A program made the position numbers and the translations under genes. DNA of 64,000 nt from Schistocerca nitens (lineage: Eukaryota; Arthropoda; Insecta; Orthoptera; Acrididae), in contig NC_064616.1 of assembly GCF_023898315.1 (NCBI RefSeq), forward strand, positions 534,955,102 to 535,019,101. Direction: 5' to 3'. Below the pieces are notes generated by a model. That model made no database searches. It saw only the letters and a list, made by a program, of their open reading frames with translations, and was not told where the DNA came from. Every line of letters starts with the position of its first letter. Positions within the stretch are counted from its first letter, which is position 1. Below, piece after piece: positions 10,915-23,100 of this stretch.

Positions 10915-12720
10915 ATAGTGTCAAATTGTTTTTTCCCATTGCTCCCTGCTTCCAATTATTATGTTGTAAGGCTTGTTGAAACAGTTGGGAGTTATTATAT
11001 TGTTGGCCAGCATTTCCCCAACCATTCTTATATTTACCTCACTCCTCACTAACTACTTTAATGTATGATTCTGGATATCCCAATGAGATCGAATTTTTAC
11101 CAGTTTTGAGTCTGTATGCACCAGCTGCTGCCTCCATCTTAACCCAAAGGTATAATGGAGGCATGTCTAGCATGGTTTCCATCACAGCAGTTGGTGTGTT
11201 GCTGATTCTGCCTGTTATGGCTAAGCAGGCCAGTCTCTGCACCTTAGCAAGCTCATTAGCTGCAACCTGCTGTTCTACTTTCTTCCACCACACTACGGCC
11301 CTGAAGGAGATCCCAGGTCTAACAAACTTTATGTATATTCACTGCATACCTCTGGGGCTTAGGCCCCAGTTCTTGGCATGAGCTCTTCTTTTACTCACTA
11401 GAGTACCTTTCGCCTTGGATCAGATGCTCTTAATGTGAAGGATCCATGTTAGTTTCTCATCTAAGGTTACCCCTAGATATTTCACTATCCCCTTCACAGG
11501 TAGAGGTTCATCAAAATGTTTTAGATTCCAACTTGAGTGTTGGATATGCTTCTTCATGAATGGTACCACAACAGCCTTCTTAGGATTAACCCTTAGATCC
11601 TGTTTCCTGCACCAATCTTTCACAATGTCCAGCACATCCTGTGCCATGTTCCTGACTGTATCAGTAAATTTGTTAAGTATTACTATGACAAGGTCATCTG
11701 CTATTCTTGGCAAAAGCATTGTCTGGAATGTAGTTCCTCAATGAGTTTGTTCAGCACTAGATTCCGCAATACAGAGGACAAAGCTCCTCCTTGTGAACAA
11801 CCTCAAGTGGTGTTAATTACCATCATGGTGGCCTCTACCTTTCTTCTACTAAGCGTGGTCTTAGTCCACCTAAATGTAGTGGTCCCTAGGTAAGGTTGTG
11901 TTACTAAAAGCCCCCTCGATATCCAGGAAGATGCAGAGGGCTATTTCCTGAAAGTGAAGTGCTTTCTCCACCTTCCCAAGGAGTTGGTGGAGAGCTGTCT
12001 CACATTATTTACCTGGTTGATGAGCATGTTGGTTTGAATGTAGAGGAGCCCTAGTTAGCCTCCTCTCCCAAACATGTACATTAACCAGTTTTTACAATGT
12101 TTTAAGAATGAAGGAGGACAGACTGATTGGTCTCATATCCTTGGCCTTGGTATGATCAATTCTCCCTGGCTTGGGATAAAGACAGCCTTCACTGGCCTCC
12201 AGGCATTGGGAATGATTCCTGCTGCTAGGTTAACCCTGAATAATCTGATAGGACTCTTATAAGTTCCTCTCCTGCTTGTTGCATGAGAGCTGGAAAGATT
12301 CCATCTGGGCCAGGTGACTTGAACAGTTGGAATGTTCCCACCACCCATTGGATTTTACTGAAGTTGACACACCCCTTGGCCAATTCCCAGTCCTCTTTTT
12401 GAATGCCTAAGAACCTCTGTCTCTCACAGATCACATTCTGATCTGTGTTATCTGCCAGAGCATATTGAGGGAATTGAGTTTTGAGGAGCAATTCCAGCAT
12501 CTCATGTACTGTTTTTGTATATTCCCCATCCTCATTCCTCAACGTACCTCCTGGATTAGTTGGTACTCTAGTGAGGATTTTGTGCTGTCTGGCCTGAGCA
12601 GCCATGCTCTCCACTTCCTCACAGAATGCCTTCCAGGATGCCTCTTTGCTTGTCTAATTGCAAGGTTGTAGTTGACAAGGGCCTTGTCCATTGTCCTTTA
12701 CATCTCGCAAGGTTAAATAG
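10915..12720 (-). pseudogene. Reverse transcriptase of the LOA-type LINE
   Basis: RT signals in order on the minus strand: the approach region (TRVPTNPGGTLRNEDGEYTK near 12560), FKSPGPDGIFPALMQQAGEEL near 12300 (RT block 1), NAWRPVKAVFIPSQG near 12190 (block 2), the catalytic region with ADDLVIVILNKF near 11700, KYLGVTLDEKLTW near 11470, and the thumb region MWWKKVEQQVAANELAKVQ near 11290. The segment between 11720 and 12130 holds the palm but in broken frames. At least three frameshifts and several stops are present. Confidence 0.75.
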
Positions 12721-12813
12721 TCTTCATGCTTGTCTTTTTTGGGTTTCCAAGTTGTTGTTCCACCAAGGCACACTCCTATTTGTGCACTTCTTGGTGATAG
12801 AGCAGTTGTCCTA

Positions 12814-13579
12814 CTATGAGGTCACTATGGTAGAGGTTACAGACTCTGCTACTTCCTCAAACCCTACTTGATTCCTTATCGAGGTTTTAATTTCTGACAA
12901 GATTAAGTAAAGGTCCCTGCTGTATGTCTCCCAGTCTGTTTTCCTGGGATTCCTATAGGACGTGGTCTGTCTCATTCCCATTTCAACCTTGAATTTAATA
13001 TACATGTGGTCTGATGAGCCCCAATGCCACATGCCATTGATTGACATTGCTGTCCATCATAATGGAATCAAAGGTTATGTCAATTACTTCTTCCCTTCTG
13101 CTGTTCCTGAATGTAGGTTTGTCACCCCTATTCAGGACCTCCACATTATTAGACAAGAGAAATTCAAGAAAGTACTCACCTCTACTGCTGGTGTACTTGC
13201 TGCCCCACACTAGGTTGTGGACATTGGCATCACATCCAACCATCAGTTGGTCAGCTTGCCGATGGAAAGCTTACATCAGTCTCCTCACCTCCAAAGGTGG
13301 AGGAGAGCTTTCTTCTTAAGGAAGGTATGCTGAGGCCAAAATAATTTCACTCATGATACCTTCCTCACGTTGCTGCATGCTGATGGTCATCAGGTCCCTG
13401 GAACAGAAATCCAACATTGGCATGAAAGAAATTTCATTTTTCACATAAATGCATGTTCTAGAGTTTCTTAGATTTCTAGCATAAATCAACTTACCTCCAG
13501 TACCACCGAGGCCTGATACACCCCCTTTATATAAGTATGGTTCTTTTCCCAGGGCCATGCCCACTTCCTGTCTCCCCAA
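12814..13579 (-). pseudogene. APE-type endonuclease of the LOA-type LINE
   Basis: The N-terminal half reads GKEPYLYKGGVSGLGGTGG, RTCIYVKNEISFMPM and ILASAYLP; the C-terminal half reads MVGCDANVHNLVWGSKYTSSRG, FLLSNNVEVLNRGDKPTF and EVIDITFDS. These are the characteristic blocks of LOA/R1-type endonucleases, which nick the target DNA. The SDH catalytic block expected near the end appears changed (SSDHMYIKF near 12990). The two halves lie in different frames, with a break near 13290. Confidence 0.8.
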
Positions 13580-13636
13580 CGACAGTTCAGGGCAGCAGTG
13601 GCCCCTTTACTGGGCTGCAGATTAATCTGCAGCATC

Positions 13637-14560
13637 TCAAGTCTCCATCTTTATGTCATCATTGTTTTTGAGGTATTTGATTACCCTGACAGTTACCTGC
13701 AAGAATCCTGAAAACAGTTTCAGGTCTTTCTCTCTCATCACCTTCAGGGACTTCTCTCCAACCTTCACCACCAGGGTTCGTCCTTCCGATACAGCCTCCT
13801 GGTTGAAACTTCCTGGCAGATTAAAACTGTGTGCTAGACCAAGACTTGAACTCAAGACCTATGCATTTCATGGGCAAATGTTCTACCATCTGAGCTACCC
13901 AAGTACGATTCACGACCCGTCCTCACAGCTTTACTTCCACCAGTACCTCGTCTCCTCAGATGATGTACTGGCAGAAGTCTGCTCAGATGGTAGAGCACTT
14001 GCCCATGAAAGGCATAGGTCCTGAGTTCGAGTCTTGGTCCGATACACAGTTTTAACCTGCCAGGAAGTTACAAATCAGTGTACACTCCACTGCAGAGTAG
14101 CAATTCACATTCCAGCTTCCTGGTTGATTACTCTCCAATCCTCTGTCGAGACTTTGGGATCCTGGATCCCTATTTTCTCAAATAGAGGTTTTGGAGAGAC
14201 ATCCTTAAGGATCTTTGATACCCATATTGATACTTTTGCGGTGTTAAGAAGCTCAGCTGCCTCCTTAACAAGCAGCTTCACATCCTCCCATGGGGAGATC
14301 ATGGGCACCTTGTCCTTGAGCCATTCCACTGTATGCACCCCCTCACATACAAAAATGGGGGCACCATGATCTAGATAGACCCTCCTGAATTTGGGACCTG
14401 GGCCAGCGTCCCACCACCTCCTCCCCAATCTTTTCAAAGACGGCCATCTGCACAAGTTCCTGCTATTTCGAGGTGATGCTTACCAGTGAATAGTTTTCTT
14501 GGATAACCGCCATCCTAAAAACCAAGACTGCAGTACTATACATCTGTTTCCCTATTTCTT
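13637..14560 (-). pseudogene. ORF1 of the LOA-type LINE, split by an inserted element
   Basis: The right part (14105-14455) encodes RRVYLDHGAPIFVCEG, VKLLVKEAAELLNTAKVSIW and QDPKVSTEDWRVINQEAG. The left part (13637-13806) continues with VSEGRTLVVKVGEKSLKVM. This has the look of the ORF1 proteins of LOA elements, which carry a DUF4780-like domain and bind the element RNA; that name is from memory and unchecked. The two parts are split by the 306-bp insertion at 13807-14112 with a clear TSD. Its start cannot be fixed. Confidence 0.6.
13807..14112. mobile_element. 306-bp tRNA-like element with inverted ends inside LOA ORF1
   Basis: The left end (AACTTCCTGGCAGATTAAAA onward) and the right part near 14050-14075 (TTTTAACCTGCCAGGAAGTT) are inverted copies. 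Each carries a tRNA-like region: GAGCTACCCAAG at 13892 on the minus strand, and GGTAGAGCACTTGCCC with GAGTTCGAGTCTTGG at 13988-14036 on the plus strand. A TSD is visible: CAGCCTCCTGGTTGA (13792-13806) and CAGCTTCCTGGTTGA (14113-14127), 15 bp with one mismatch. A TSD of this length fits LINE-driven SINE insertion more than a cut-and-paste element. Confidence 0.85.
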
Positions 14561-16574
14561 GTCTTGGCTTTTTCTGGACTCACTCTTCCTGAGAGGAGGG
14601 TTTCTTAGATTCCTCCCTTATCCTCTTGTTACCTGTCTTTCACATTGAGGGTGTTTGTGTATCCCCTTCAACCTGAGACAGTTTTTTCTTGGTGGTTTTG
14701 GGCTAAAGCCCTTTTAATTCCCTCCACTTTTTTTGGGAAGCCATTCTTTTCCTTCCTTTAGCTTCTGTTCTCTGAGAAGTATCCTCCTCTGGGCCCCAGA
14801 CAAGGCTTTCATCTTGATCTGGTCCAACTTCTCAGTTACACTTGCCATGTCTTACTCAGATCTAGACACTGATTCAGTAGTGTGGCCGCATTCCATCAGT
14901 CCTGACCCCAATGTTTGGATGTCCGAGATCATAGTTTGCCCCTCAGTTTGTTTTAAATTATTTTCATCAGTCGTTCCCATCTTGGTCCCATGATATTTGG
15001 GGATCTATACGGTCCACATCACACATCTTCCCATGTACCACACACTCCTCGGTACAGTTGGGGAAGGAAATTGGGTAAGGACTAGGAGTGGATAAGGAAG
15101 ACAGGATGTTTTGGGACACTCTTACTCTGATCCATCAGCTAAGACCTTTCTGGCTGTAGGTCCTCTACCTTCAGCGTAGCCCTCAGCTTCACGCAGATAC
15201 ACGAGCCTCTCCACCCACACAGACAGTGCTTTGTCAAGGTGGTGTCCCCCAAAGAGGGGGACACACATTCTTTGTATGTTATTTGTGTGGCAAATATACG
15301 GTTCCTAGGCAGGTAACATTTTAGTTCCAGTTTTGTTTCCAAATGCTGCACCTGCACCTCACTTGTCAATCTGTCAAAGTTACATTCTTCTGTCAATCTG
15401 TTCATTCTACCATAGTTAACTAATCTTGACCAATGTTAATATCACTCAAAATCAAAGTCAAACCATTATTACATATAAAATAAGTTCTCAAAACACTGAT
15501 CTACCTACCTGACTGTGTCCATTATAATTCAGTTACCTTATATGAGCCATGGAACCATTTGCCACTTGCATAGGCAAATTATTCTTGATTTATGACTGTT
15601 CTGTAGTTCGCAGAGCTTGTTGGTATTTAGTTAGACATACTATGTACTAATGATAGAATCTTTGTCACTGCTATACAACATGACAATTCAAACTATTATT
15701 TTTGTAAATAAGATGTATTTTTATCATTTTCTACCATGCTATTTTTTACAATTTTGTGACTTAACTAGTGTTGAGAGGAGAATACTAAGCGATTTATGCT
15801 TTTGATTCACTTGTGACTTATTCTGAGAAATGTCTAGACTCCTGTACCAGGTACAATTGTTGCATGAATATGTGGTGAACATGTGAATGTGATATATGTT
15901 AGGTAGAGCTGAAAACTCTTAGATTTCACTTACTGTAGTTTTGAACATTCATAATGATGACTGACTTACTGTTTACACTGTAGAATGGATGATATAAAGA
16001 CTTGATGCTGAGATATGTTACATGAAGATTAAAAGTTGGAAACTGTATTATGACAGTGATTTGAAATATTACTATGTTATGATTTGAATCTATAGCAGAC
16101 AATGATTAATGGTGACTTTATTCACAAAATATATGCAAATCATATATTGTATGATAATTAACACAGTCATGACTATAGAAGAAAAAGTAGTGTTGCTTAT
16201 GGAGGACACTGAATTGAAAGTAGAAAAGCCTCTTATGTCTTTGTGTCTGCTCTTTGAATTTTTTAATTAAGCACAATACTGTACTGTCGATACTTGATAT
16301 TTAGTAACTTCTTACTAGTTTGTATTTAATTCAAAAATCATTTACAGGTGGAATAATTAATTACTTTGCTTACTATGTGTACTTATGTGCAAACCAAATT
16401 ACAAGGGAACTGCACCTATTCATGATGCTCAATTTTTTCCAAATTATGGTACATGCAGGGCCTGGCCAGAAATGAAAGTGACAATTGTGGGAAGTCCAGA
16501 TGGCCAAGTATTTAGAAAAAATAGCGTTTTTGGCATAGGTTGGGTGAGGCATGAACCATTTATATAAGCATAGT

Positions 16575-16665
16575 TTCCAGGCAGTGGCTGGTACTGTGGG
16601 AGAGCACAGACTGGTAATAATAGGGTCATGGGCTTGAATCTCTATGCAAACAGTTGTTTTAATTT
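16575..16665 (+). repeat. Possible degenerate tRNA-derived SINE remnant
   Basis: The series TGGTACTGTGGGAGAGCACA, then ACTGGTAATAATAGGG, then GGGCTTGAATCTC resembles the D arm, anticodon arm and T arm of a tRNA with decayed A and B boxes. The body after it is not one of the families I recognise. Chance similarity is quite possible. Confidence 0.3.
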
Positions 16666-17152
16666 TCATATGTTATATTCTTACACTGCAAATAAATTGA
16701 AATAATACTCAGTCTACTGAGTTTGTTAATATTTTCACAAAAGGCATGAAAAGGTAAGGTAAACATAAATCTGAGATTGCAAATAAATTTCCAGGAAGGG
16801 ATTGTAAGACATACACAAGAACTTAGTATATAAAATTAGATGCTTTTATTATTTTACAGTTGATGATTTAAACATGCTGGGGTGATATTCATCATAAAAA
16901 CAGGTGAAGCAGTAATTTCCTTGACATATTGCTGACATTATAAACGCCATATTTTTCATTTACTTGGGAGTTTTAAAGTTTCTTTAGCAGAATAATCTTG
17001 GTTAAAATATATAAAAGTTTCTGTCTCATCACACAGTGTGACACAAACCATACGCAACACATCATTGCATCAAATATTGGTAGTGGTATATGTTATCAAA
17101 ATATGTACATGACTGTAAAAGCAGATATAAGAGGGTTGCACCAGTGAGAGCA

Positions 17153-17200
17153 TTTTTTTTTTTTTTTTTTTTTTGAGGGGTGAGGGGGGGGGGGGGGGGG
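17153..17200. repeat. Poly-T followed by poly-G run
   Basis: About 21 T residues, a short GAGGGGTGA spacer and about 14 G residues. Homopolymers like this are prone to sequencing and assembly error. They also produce spurious Pro- and Lys-rich short open frames on the minus strand. Confidence 0.9.
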
Positions 17201-17667
17201 ATGGTAGACCTCTAATTGCTACATCATGGCAATCTTTCATCTTGAAAAATCTCATGAGAGGTTCTTTTCTCCTCCATACCAGTTGATTAATAGGAGAAAT
17301 TGGTTCTCCAACACACAAGGCTTCATCATAGGAGTCACAATTTTTTTGTGTAAGGTTTTTGTAATTTTCTCAGAATTTGATGATGTAATGGCATATACTC
17401 ATACATCAAATTTTCCTTTGCTTTTCCTTTTCCGGCATTTTATGAGAATAACAGTAAATGTTATATACTGACCATTATTTCAGTTAATTTGCAGTGTAAG
17501 TAAAATGAAAATCTAAGATAAAAAAAGGTTCTACAGAAGGACCTGGATCCGTGGTCCTCAGATTACTCTCCTGCTCTCATTCCACAGCACCAGACCCTGT
17601 CTCTACATTGTGTAATGTAAAAGGCTTATGTCTCACCTGATACACATCAAAAATGCTGTTTCCCTAC

Positions 17668-17860
17668 GTAGCTGGCCAGTATGGCCGAGCAGTTCTAGGT
17701 GCTTCAGTTTGCAACCGAGTGACCACTATGGTCGCAGGTTCGAATCCTACCTCGGGCATGGATGTGTGTGATGTCCTTAGGTTAGTTAGGATTAATTAGT
17801 TCTAAGTTCTAGGGGACTGATGACTTCAGATGTTAAGTCCCATAGTGCTCAGAGCCATTT
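17668..17860 (+). mobile_element. tRNA-derived SINE, copy 1
   Basis: The head is tRNA-like (ATGGCCGAGCAGTTCTAGGT as A-box region, GGTTCGAATCCTACCTCGGG as B-box region), resembling a class II tRNA (Leu or Ser). The body has GGTTAGTTAGG, TTCTAAGTTCTAGGGGACTG and AGTGCTCAGAGCCATTT at the 3' end. The TSD is CTGTTTCCCTAC (17656-17667) and CTGTTGCCCTAC (17861-17872), one mismatch. The same family occurs at 26521, 34757, 42217 (minus) and 43635. Confidence 0.95.
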
Positions 17861-18350
17861 CTGTTGCCCTACATATAACAGGAATTTGTATGAAACTGGT
17901 TATGGTGAGTAAATGTGATCCTCTTGTTAGAGATCAAACACACAATGAGAAGTCAGGTGTCAACCCTGATTAACCAATGTACATACTGTTGTAAATACAT
18001 GAACACACATTACTTTTTACTTTTGTCTAGTTGTAGATGTAATTAGAGTTTGCTCTTGTCTTAAACTTGGCGCATATTTGCCACTTACTGATAAACATGC
18101 ATCTCCATTGCTAAGGCTTTAGTAATCAAAGTTTCATGTTGATGACCGGCTGCACTGCCAGATGAGTGCCTAGTTATAATATTCGTTTATGATGAGTTGC
18201 TTGACTGGAATTTTGGCTTAAGCCATTTATTCCTGTTCATTTTTATTACCAGACTTTAATCAGACATGCTTCAAATATGGTATTTGACTATGTATCTGTA
18301 TGTGATATTACTAGTTACATCTACTGTTAGGATGTGTACATTTGCATTAC

Positions 18351-18550
18351 ATGATTCTGATTAGCAAGACTGAAAGACTAATTTATATAACCATTAAAGG
18401 TATGAACTTGCCTGAAATCTAGGACAGATATCACTATTGTTTTGTGCAACATGGTTCTGATTAGCAAGACTGAAAGACTAATTTATATAACCATTAAAGG
18501 TATGAACTTGCCTGAAATCTAGGACAGTTATCACTATTGTTTTGTGCGAC
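18351..18550 (+). repeat. Tandem duplication, 2 x 100 bp
   Basis: Unit 1 (18351-18450) and unit 2 (18451-18550) are the same length and differ at only three positions that I can see (for example ATGATTCTG versus ATGGTTCTG, GACAGATAT versus GACAGTTAT, TGCAAC versus TGCGAC). It is not part of a recognised element. The low divergence suggests a recent local duplication. Confidence 0.95.
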
Positions 18551-21020
18551 AGTCATACCATTATTTCTATGTAATTTTTAATGAGTTGTATACATATGAC
18601 AAAGTATCACCAGACTACATTGTCTTTGACTAGCACCTGTTAAGGTGTTGTAAGTTTACTCCTGAGCATTGTCTGTTACATAGATATTTCTCTCAATCTT
18701 TAATCGCGCTCTGACTAGACACTTCATAATAAGAGCCATGTGTCATATCAGGGATTCTTCATGTATTAATCCACAAAATTCATGACTGAGTCCTTGAGAA
18801 GTAAAGCAATCGACGGAGACACACTCTGTACATTAACTGAGAACATGGTTGTGATACTATACAAAGAGAAAGGAGTTTGATGAAATAAGAAAAGAAATTG
18901 TACATTAGAATATCAATATCGAAAAACAATAAATATGGTACAAGTACTGGAAAATTCATAAACAACTGTATTGTTCAAAATTATATTTCAGCTTGTAAAA
19001 TGCAGCTTATATTATTGTATGTGTTGCATAGGGACACACAACGTAGTGTTTGTTGACTAATTTTTTCAAAACCTCTTATTAATTGTAATTAATGTACTTA
19101 CATCATTTTGTTCACTTTGTACATACACAATTTGTCTCTACAGCTGAATGCTTAAGTATTTTGTGTTATCGACATCTTACAGAAAAAAAGGACACTTTCT
19201 GCAACTTCATTTAAATTTGTAGTTAATTTCAACTTGCAGTTTGAACAACTTCATACCTGAGTAATTTGATTTATAGCAATTTACAAATGTGCATCATAAG
19301 CTCATGTCGTTCTGTCCACATCAAAAAAAGACAGTTTCTCTTTATTTTTCAATGTTTCCACATGTTGGACAACCAGAAACACATGAAATTTACTTTTTGA
19401 AACAAAAACCCCATATCTGCCCCATGTATGGCCTGGCAGATTCTTGCATGTAAACCTTGTGTCTGATACCCCTGACCGTACAAGAAATGTGATCTGGGAT
19501 GATACTCTGGGATGGCACAGGGGATATGTAATGTGGCAGAATGGTGTTACATATTCTGAATAGATCGATACCATGTTTATTTTGGATCAAAATGAGATTA
19601 TAATACTCATATCACATATTGTATCTTTTCATAGTACATAAGTTACATTCTTATGTATCTGTGCAGTTATTTCTGTACTAAAATTTTTCAGTCTTAAGAT
19701 GCATGACCAGTGTGAATATATGAACAAACTCTAGTACTTAGATGATCATTAATTCCATATGAAGTTCTGCATCTGACAGATAATGTGGTAGAAATTCATG
19801 TTTTAATACATGCCATTGTTAATGTAATTAACTTTGTGTAACTTCACATCAAAATGCTATTATCACATAGAAAGCTTTGGAACATGTCAGCACCTATGGC
19901 ACCATTATATCTGTTGAATTAATGAAACTTTATTCCAATTCTGCATAAAACATGAAACCAACAATGTTAAACTACCTTATGTGTTATTGTAAATATATGT
20001 AATACACATGGCTGAGCCCACATCAGCGAACAGTTACAACTTAGTTTTTGTTACAGCCAACTACAGCCCTACTTTATGATATACAAGTTATATTGAATAG
20101 ATGAAGATGTTTCATAAAAATCACTGTGTTTCACACATTATTTTAGTTAGAGTGCTTATTCATCTTCTAGATGTTGTTTATGAACCTAAGGTGAAGTTAT
20201 TTAACTGTTTATACACCAACCAACAGAGGAGCAATGAACTGCTAATTAAGCAAGTGTACAGCACTAATACATTTCATCCTCTTGGAGAAGTTCCTGAAGT
20301 TGACAAACGGGAAATAATCAAATAATAGTCTGCACTGGCTACCTCACTCACTATGCTGTCACCAACACTGTGCCAACTGCCAAGGCTACATAATTTGCTA
20401 GGTTCCTTTTAAACATAATGAGTTTTTTTGGCTACATTTTAAATATTCAGCTTGCTGACTGTCAAAAATATGACTGAAGTGAGGAGGGTTTAATGCAGTT
20501 CCTCCACTTAAAATACCATCTGGGTACAGTTTTACATAATCTCAGGCAATTTGTGAGTTCACCAAAAAATAACATAGTCAAAATACACAAAGTACTTTTA
20601 AAATGAGCTTATTGTATCAGAACGCATATGAAATTAACTTGGATTCAGTGCCCAAAATATTTCATAACATTAATGCCACACTGACTCTAAAACTGAAGCA
20701 ATACTAACACAATACTATCAGTTGCAGTACTGATACAATACTAACTTGAATCAGCTACCACTGTTGCTCCTCTTATAAGTTCCAACATTATAAAGCCACA
20801 TTACATATCATTTAAATTGAACATAATTGAATTTGCAAATGGAATTTCTGTCCTTTCACTAAATTCATTGTGGAATTTAACTTCACAAGTCTTGATGATG
20901 TTTCTGAAATAATTAGTATGTGAAATATCACAGTTTTCATATGAAAATTTCATGCAATGTACATCAATAACAATGTCCTAATTATTTCTGTTAATTACTT
21001 TGCAACTACAGTATAACTTT

Positions 21021-21024
<4 letters not shown>

Positions 21025-21078
<54 letters not shown>
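21025..21078. repeat. (TC)n microsatellite
   Basis: An uninterrupted CT dinucleotide run in AT-rich DNA. Confidence 0.95.
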
Positions 21079-21082
<4 letters not shown>

Positions 21083-21391
21083 TGGTGATAACCTTTCACA
21101 GTACTTGTTAATCACAACACAATTTATTCCATATTTTCACTAATTTAACATACAGAATTCATCATGCAGTAGTTCTTACAATTTAAAATTGTTGAGTTTT
21201 TTAGTTATCAGTAGGCATATTTTCACTTACAAAATGTGGACAATTGTGGCATGAGTCAACAACAAGAATGCATTCAACATAAATATTATTCATTTGCTAT
21301 GAAACCACAAACTGATTGGTTCATGACTTAGATTCTAATCTGTTTGAACTTCCCTCTCACGTTTTAAGTGAATTTGACTTGTTAACTTTTT

Positions 21392-21969
21392 TAGGGAGTA
21401 AAATAACTGATGATGGTCAAAGTAGAGAGGATATAAAATGTAGACTGGCAATGGCAAGGAAATTGTTTCTGAAGAAGAGAAATTTGTTAACATCGAGTAT
21501 AGATTTAAGTGTCAGGAAGTCGTTTCTGAAAGTATTTGTATGGAGTGTAGCCATGTATGGAAGTGAAACATGGACGATAACCAGTTTGGAGAAGAAGAGA
21601 ATAGAAGCTTTCGAAATGTGGTGCTACAGAAGAATGCTGAAGATAAGGTGGGTAGATCACGTAACTAATGAGGAGGTATTGAATAGGATTGGGGAGAAGA
21701 GAAGTTTGTGGCACAACTTGACTAGAAGAAGGGATCGGTTGGTAGGACATGTTTTGAGGCATCAAGGGATCACAAATTTAGCATTGGAGGGCAGCGTGGA
21801 GGGTAAAAATCGTAGAGGGAGACCAAGAGATGGATACACTAAGCAGATTCAGAAGGATGTAGGTTGCAGTAGGTACTGGGAGATGAAGAAGCTTGCACAG
21901 GATAGAGTAGCGTGGAGAGCTGCATCAAACCAGTCTCAGGACTGAAGACCACAACAACAATAACAACAA
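21392..21969 (+). mobile_element. RTE LINE copy B, 5'-truncated 3' end
   Basis: This holds only the C-terminal end of the ORF and the 3' tail of the RTE family. The frame is intact to its stop at 21943-21945: LGSKITDDGQSREDIKCRLA, SIDLSVRKSFLKVFVWSVAM, WTITSLEKKRIEAFEMWCYR and a basic end. The tail reads GAAGACCACAACAACAATAACAAC. The left edge is a 5' truncation joined to AACTTTTT (21384-21391), which is repeated at 25260-25267 after copy C. Copies B and C therefore lie together between one pair of TSDs. The open frame begins upstream in unrelated flank, so its first ~25 residues are not RTE. Confidence 0.9.
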
Positions 21970-22290
21970 CTTCTTCATCCTACCCCCATGAACCATGGAC
22001 CTTGCCGTTGGTGGGGAGGCTTGTGTGCCTCAAGGATACAGATGGCCGTACCGTAGGTGCAACCACAACGGAGGGGTATCTGTTGAGAGGCCAGACAAAT
22101 GTGTGGTTCCTGAAGAGGGGCAGCAGCCTTTTCAGTAGTTGCAGTGGCAACAGTATGGATGAATGACTGATCTGGCCCTGCAACACTAACCAAAATGGCC
22201 TTGCTGTGCTGGTACTGGGAACGGCTGAAAGCAAGGGGAAACTACAGCCGTAATTTTTCCCGAGGGCATGCAGCTTTACTGTATGGTTAA

Positions 22291-23100
22291 ATGATGATGG
22301 CGTCCTCTTGCGTAAAATATTCCGGAGGTAAAATAGTCCCCCATTTGGATCTCCTGGCGGGGACTACACTAGAGGATGTCGTTATCAGGAGAAAGAAAAC
22401 TGGCATTGTACGGATCGGAGTGTGGAATGTCAGATCCCTTAATCTGGCAGGTAGGTTAGAAAATGTAAAAAGGGAAATGGATACGTTAAAGTTAGATATA
22501 ATCGGAATTAGTGAAGTTCGGTGGCAGGAGGAACAAGACTTTTGGTCAGGTGAATACAGGGTTATAAATACAAAATCAAATAGGGGTAATGCAGGAATAG
22601 GTTTAATAACGAATAAAAAAAAATAGGTGTGTGGGTAAGCTACTACCAACAGCATAGTGAACGCATTATTGTGGCCAAGATAGACACGAAGCCCATGCCT
22701 ACTACAGTAGTACAAGTTTATATGCCAACTAGCTCTGCAGATGATGAAGAAATTGATGAAATGTATGATGAGATAAAAGAAATTATTCAGGTAGTGAAGG
22801 GAGACGAAAATTTAATAGTCATGGGTGACTGGAATTCAAGAGTAGGAAAAGGGAGAGAAGAAAACATAGTGGGTGAATATGGATTGGGGGAGAGAAATGA
22901 AAGAGGAAGCCGTCTGGTAGAATTTTGCACAGAGCATAACTTAATCATAGCTAACACTTGGTTCAAGAATCATACAAGAAAGTTGTATACGTGGAAGAAT
23001 CCCGGAGATACTGGAAGGTATCAGATAGATTATATGATGGTAAGACAGAGATTTAGGAACCAGGTTTTAAATTTGTAAGACATTTCCAGGGGCAGATGTG
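22291..23100 (+). pseudogene. Endonuclease domain of RTE copy C
   Basis: Starts at the first of consecutive ATGs (22291) as in copy D. Catalytic blocks are present: N in WNVRSLN, E in GISEVRW, D and N in MGDWNSR, and SDHN just past 23100. Compared with copy D there are two frameshifts: an extra A in the A-run near 22613-22621, and an extra T near 23078 (AATTTGTAAG versus AATTGTAAG). Copy C therefore cannot make the protein from one frame. The enzyme nicks genomic DNA to prime reverse transcription. Confidence 0.9.

Larger units (their letters stand above)
9948..15420 (-). mobile_element. LOA-type LINE (non-LTR retrotransposon with RNase H), nearly full length
   Basis: A minus-strand non-LTR retrotransposon whose 3' tail is a short ATCAA-type repeat (9948-9968) and whose 5' end is somewhere near 15420. 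Order from the 5' end: ORF1, APE endonuclease, RT, RNase H. An RNase H after the RT together with the wording of the thumb region (KVQRLACLAITGRISNTPTA) points to the LOA clade (Bilbo, Lian), with R1 or I as alternatives. Several frameshifts and stops break ORF2, and a 306-bp tRNA-like element interrupts ORF1. The 5' part from 14560 to 15420 is only weakly coding and may include the leader. Confidence 0.8.
15421..17655. other. Long AT-rich stretch, almost nothing recognised
   Basis: No coding motif is seen. It contains a weak tRNA-like stretch (16575-16665) and a T-run plus G-run (17153-17200), listed separately. Confidence 0.5.
17873..21383. other. AT-rich stretch without recognised genes
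   Basis: No coding motif is found on either strand apart from chance open frames. Two local repeats (18351-18550 and 21025-21078) are listed separately. It could be intron, intergenic DNA or a long 3' untranslated region; the sequence alone does not decide. Confidence 0.5.

Noticed and set aside
13980-14060. Functional tRNA gene
   Set aside because: A and B boxes are visible, but the sequence lies in a repeat with an inverted second copy, and the anticodon loop is not normal. It is a tRNA-derived repeat.
17070-17318. Pro/Lys-rich minus-strand open frame
   Set aside because: Caused by the adjoining T-run and G-run.
20101-20325. Possible small host protein (74 codons)
   Set aside because: No motif, no splice sites in good context and AT-rich composition; length is within chance for this region.
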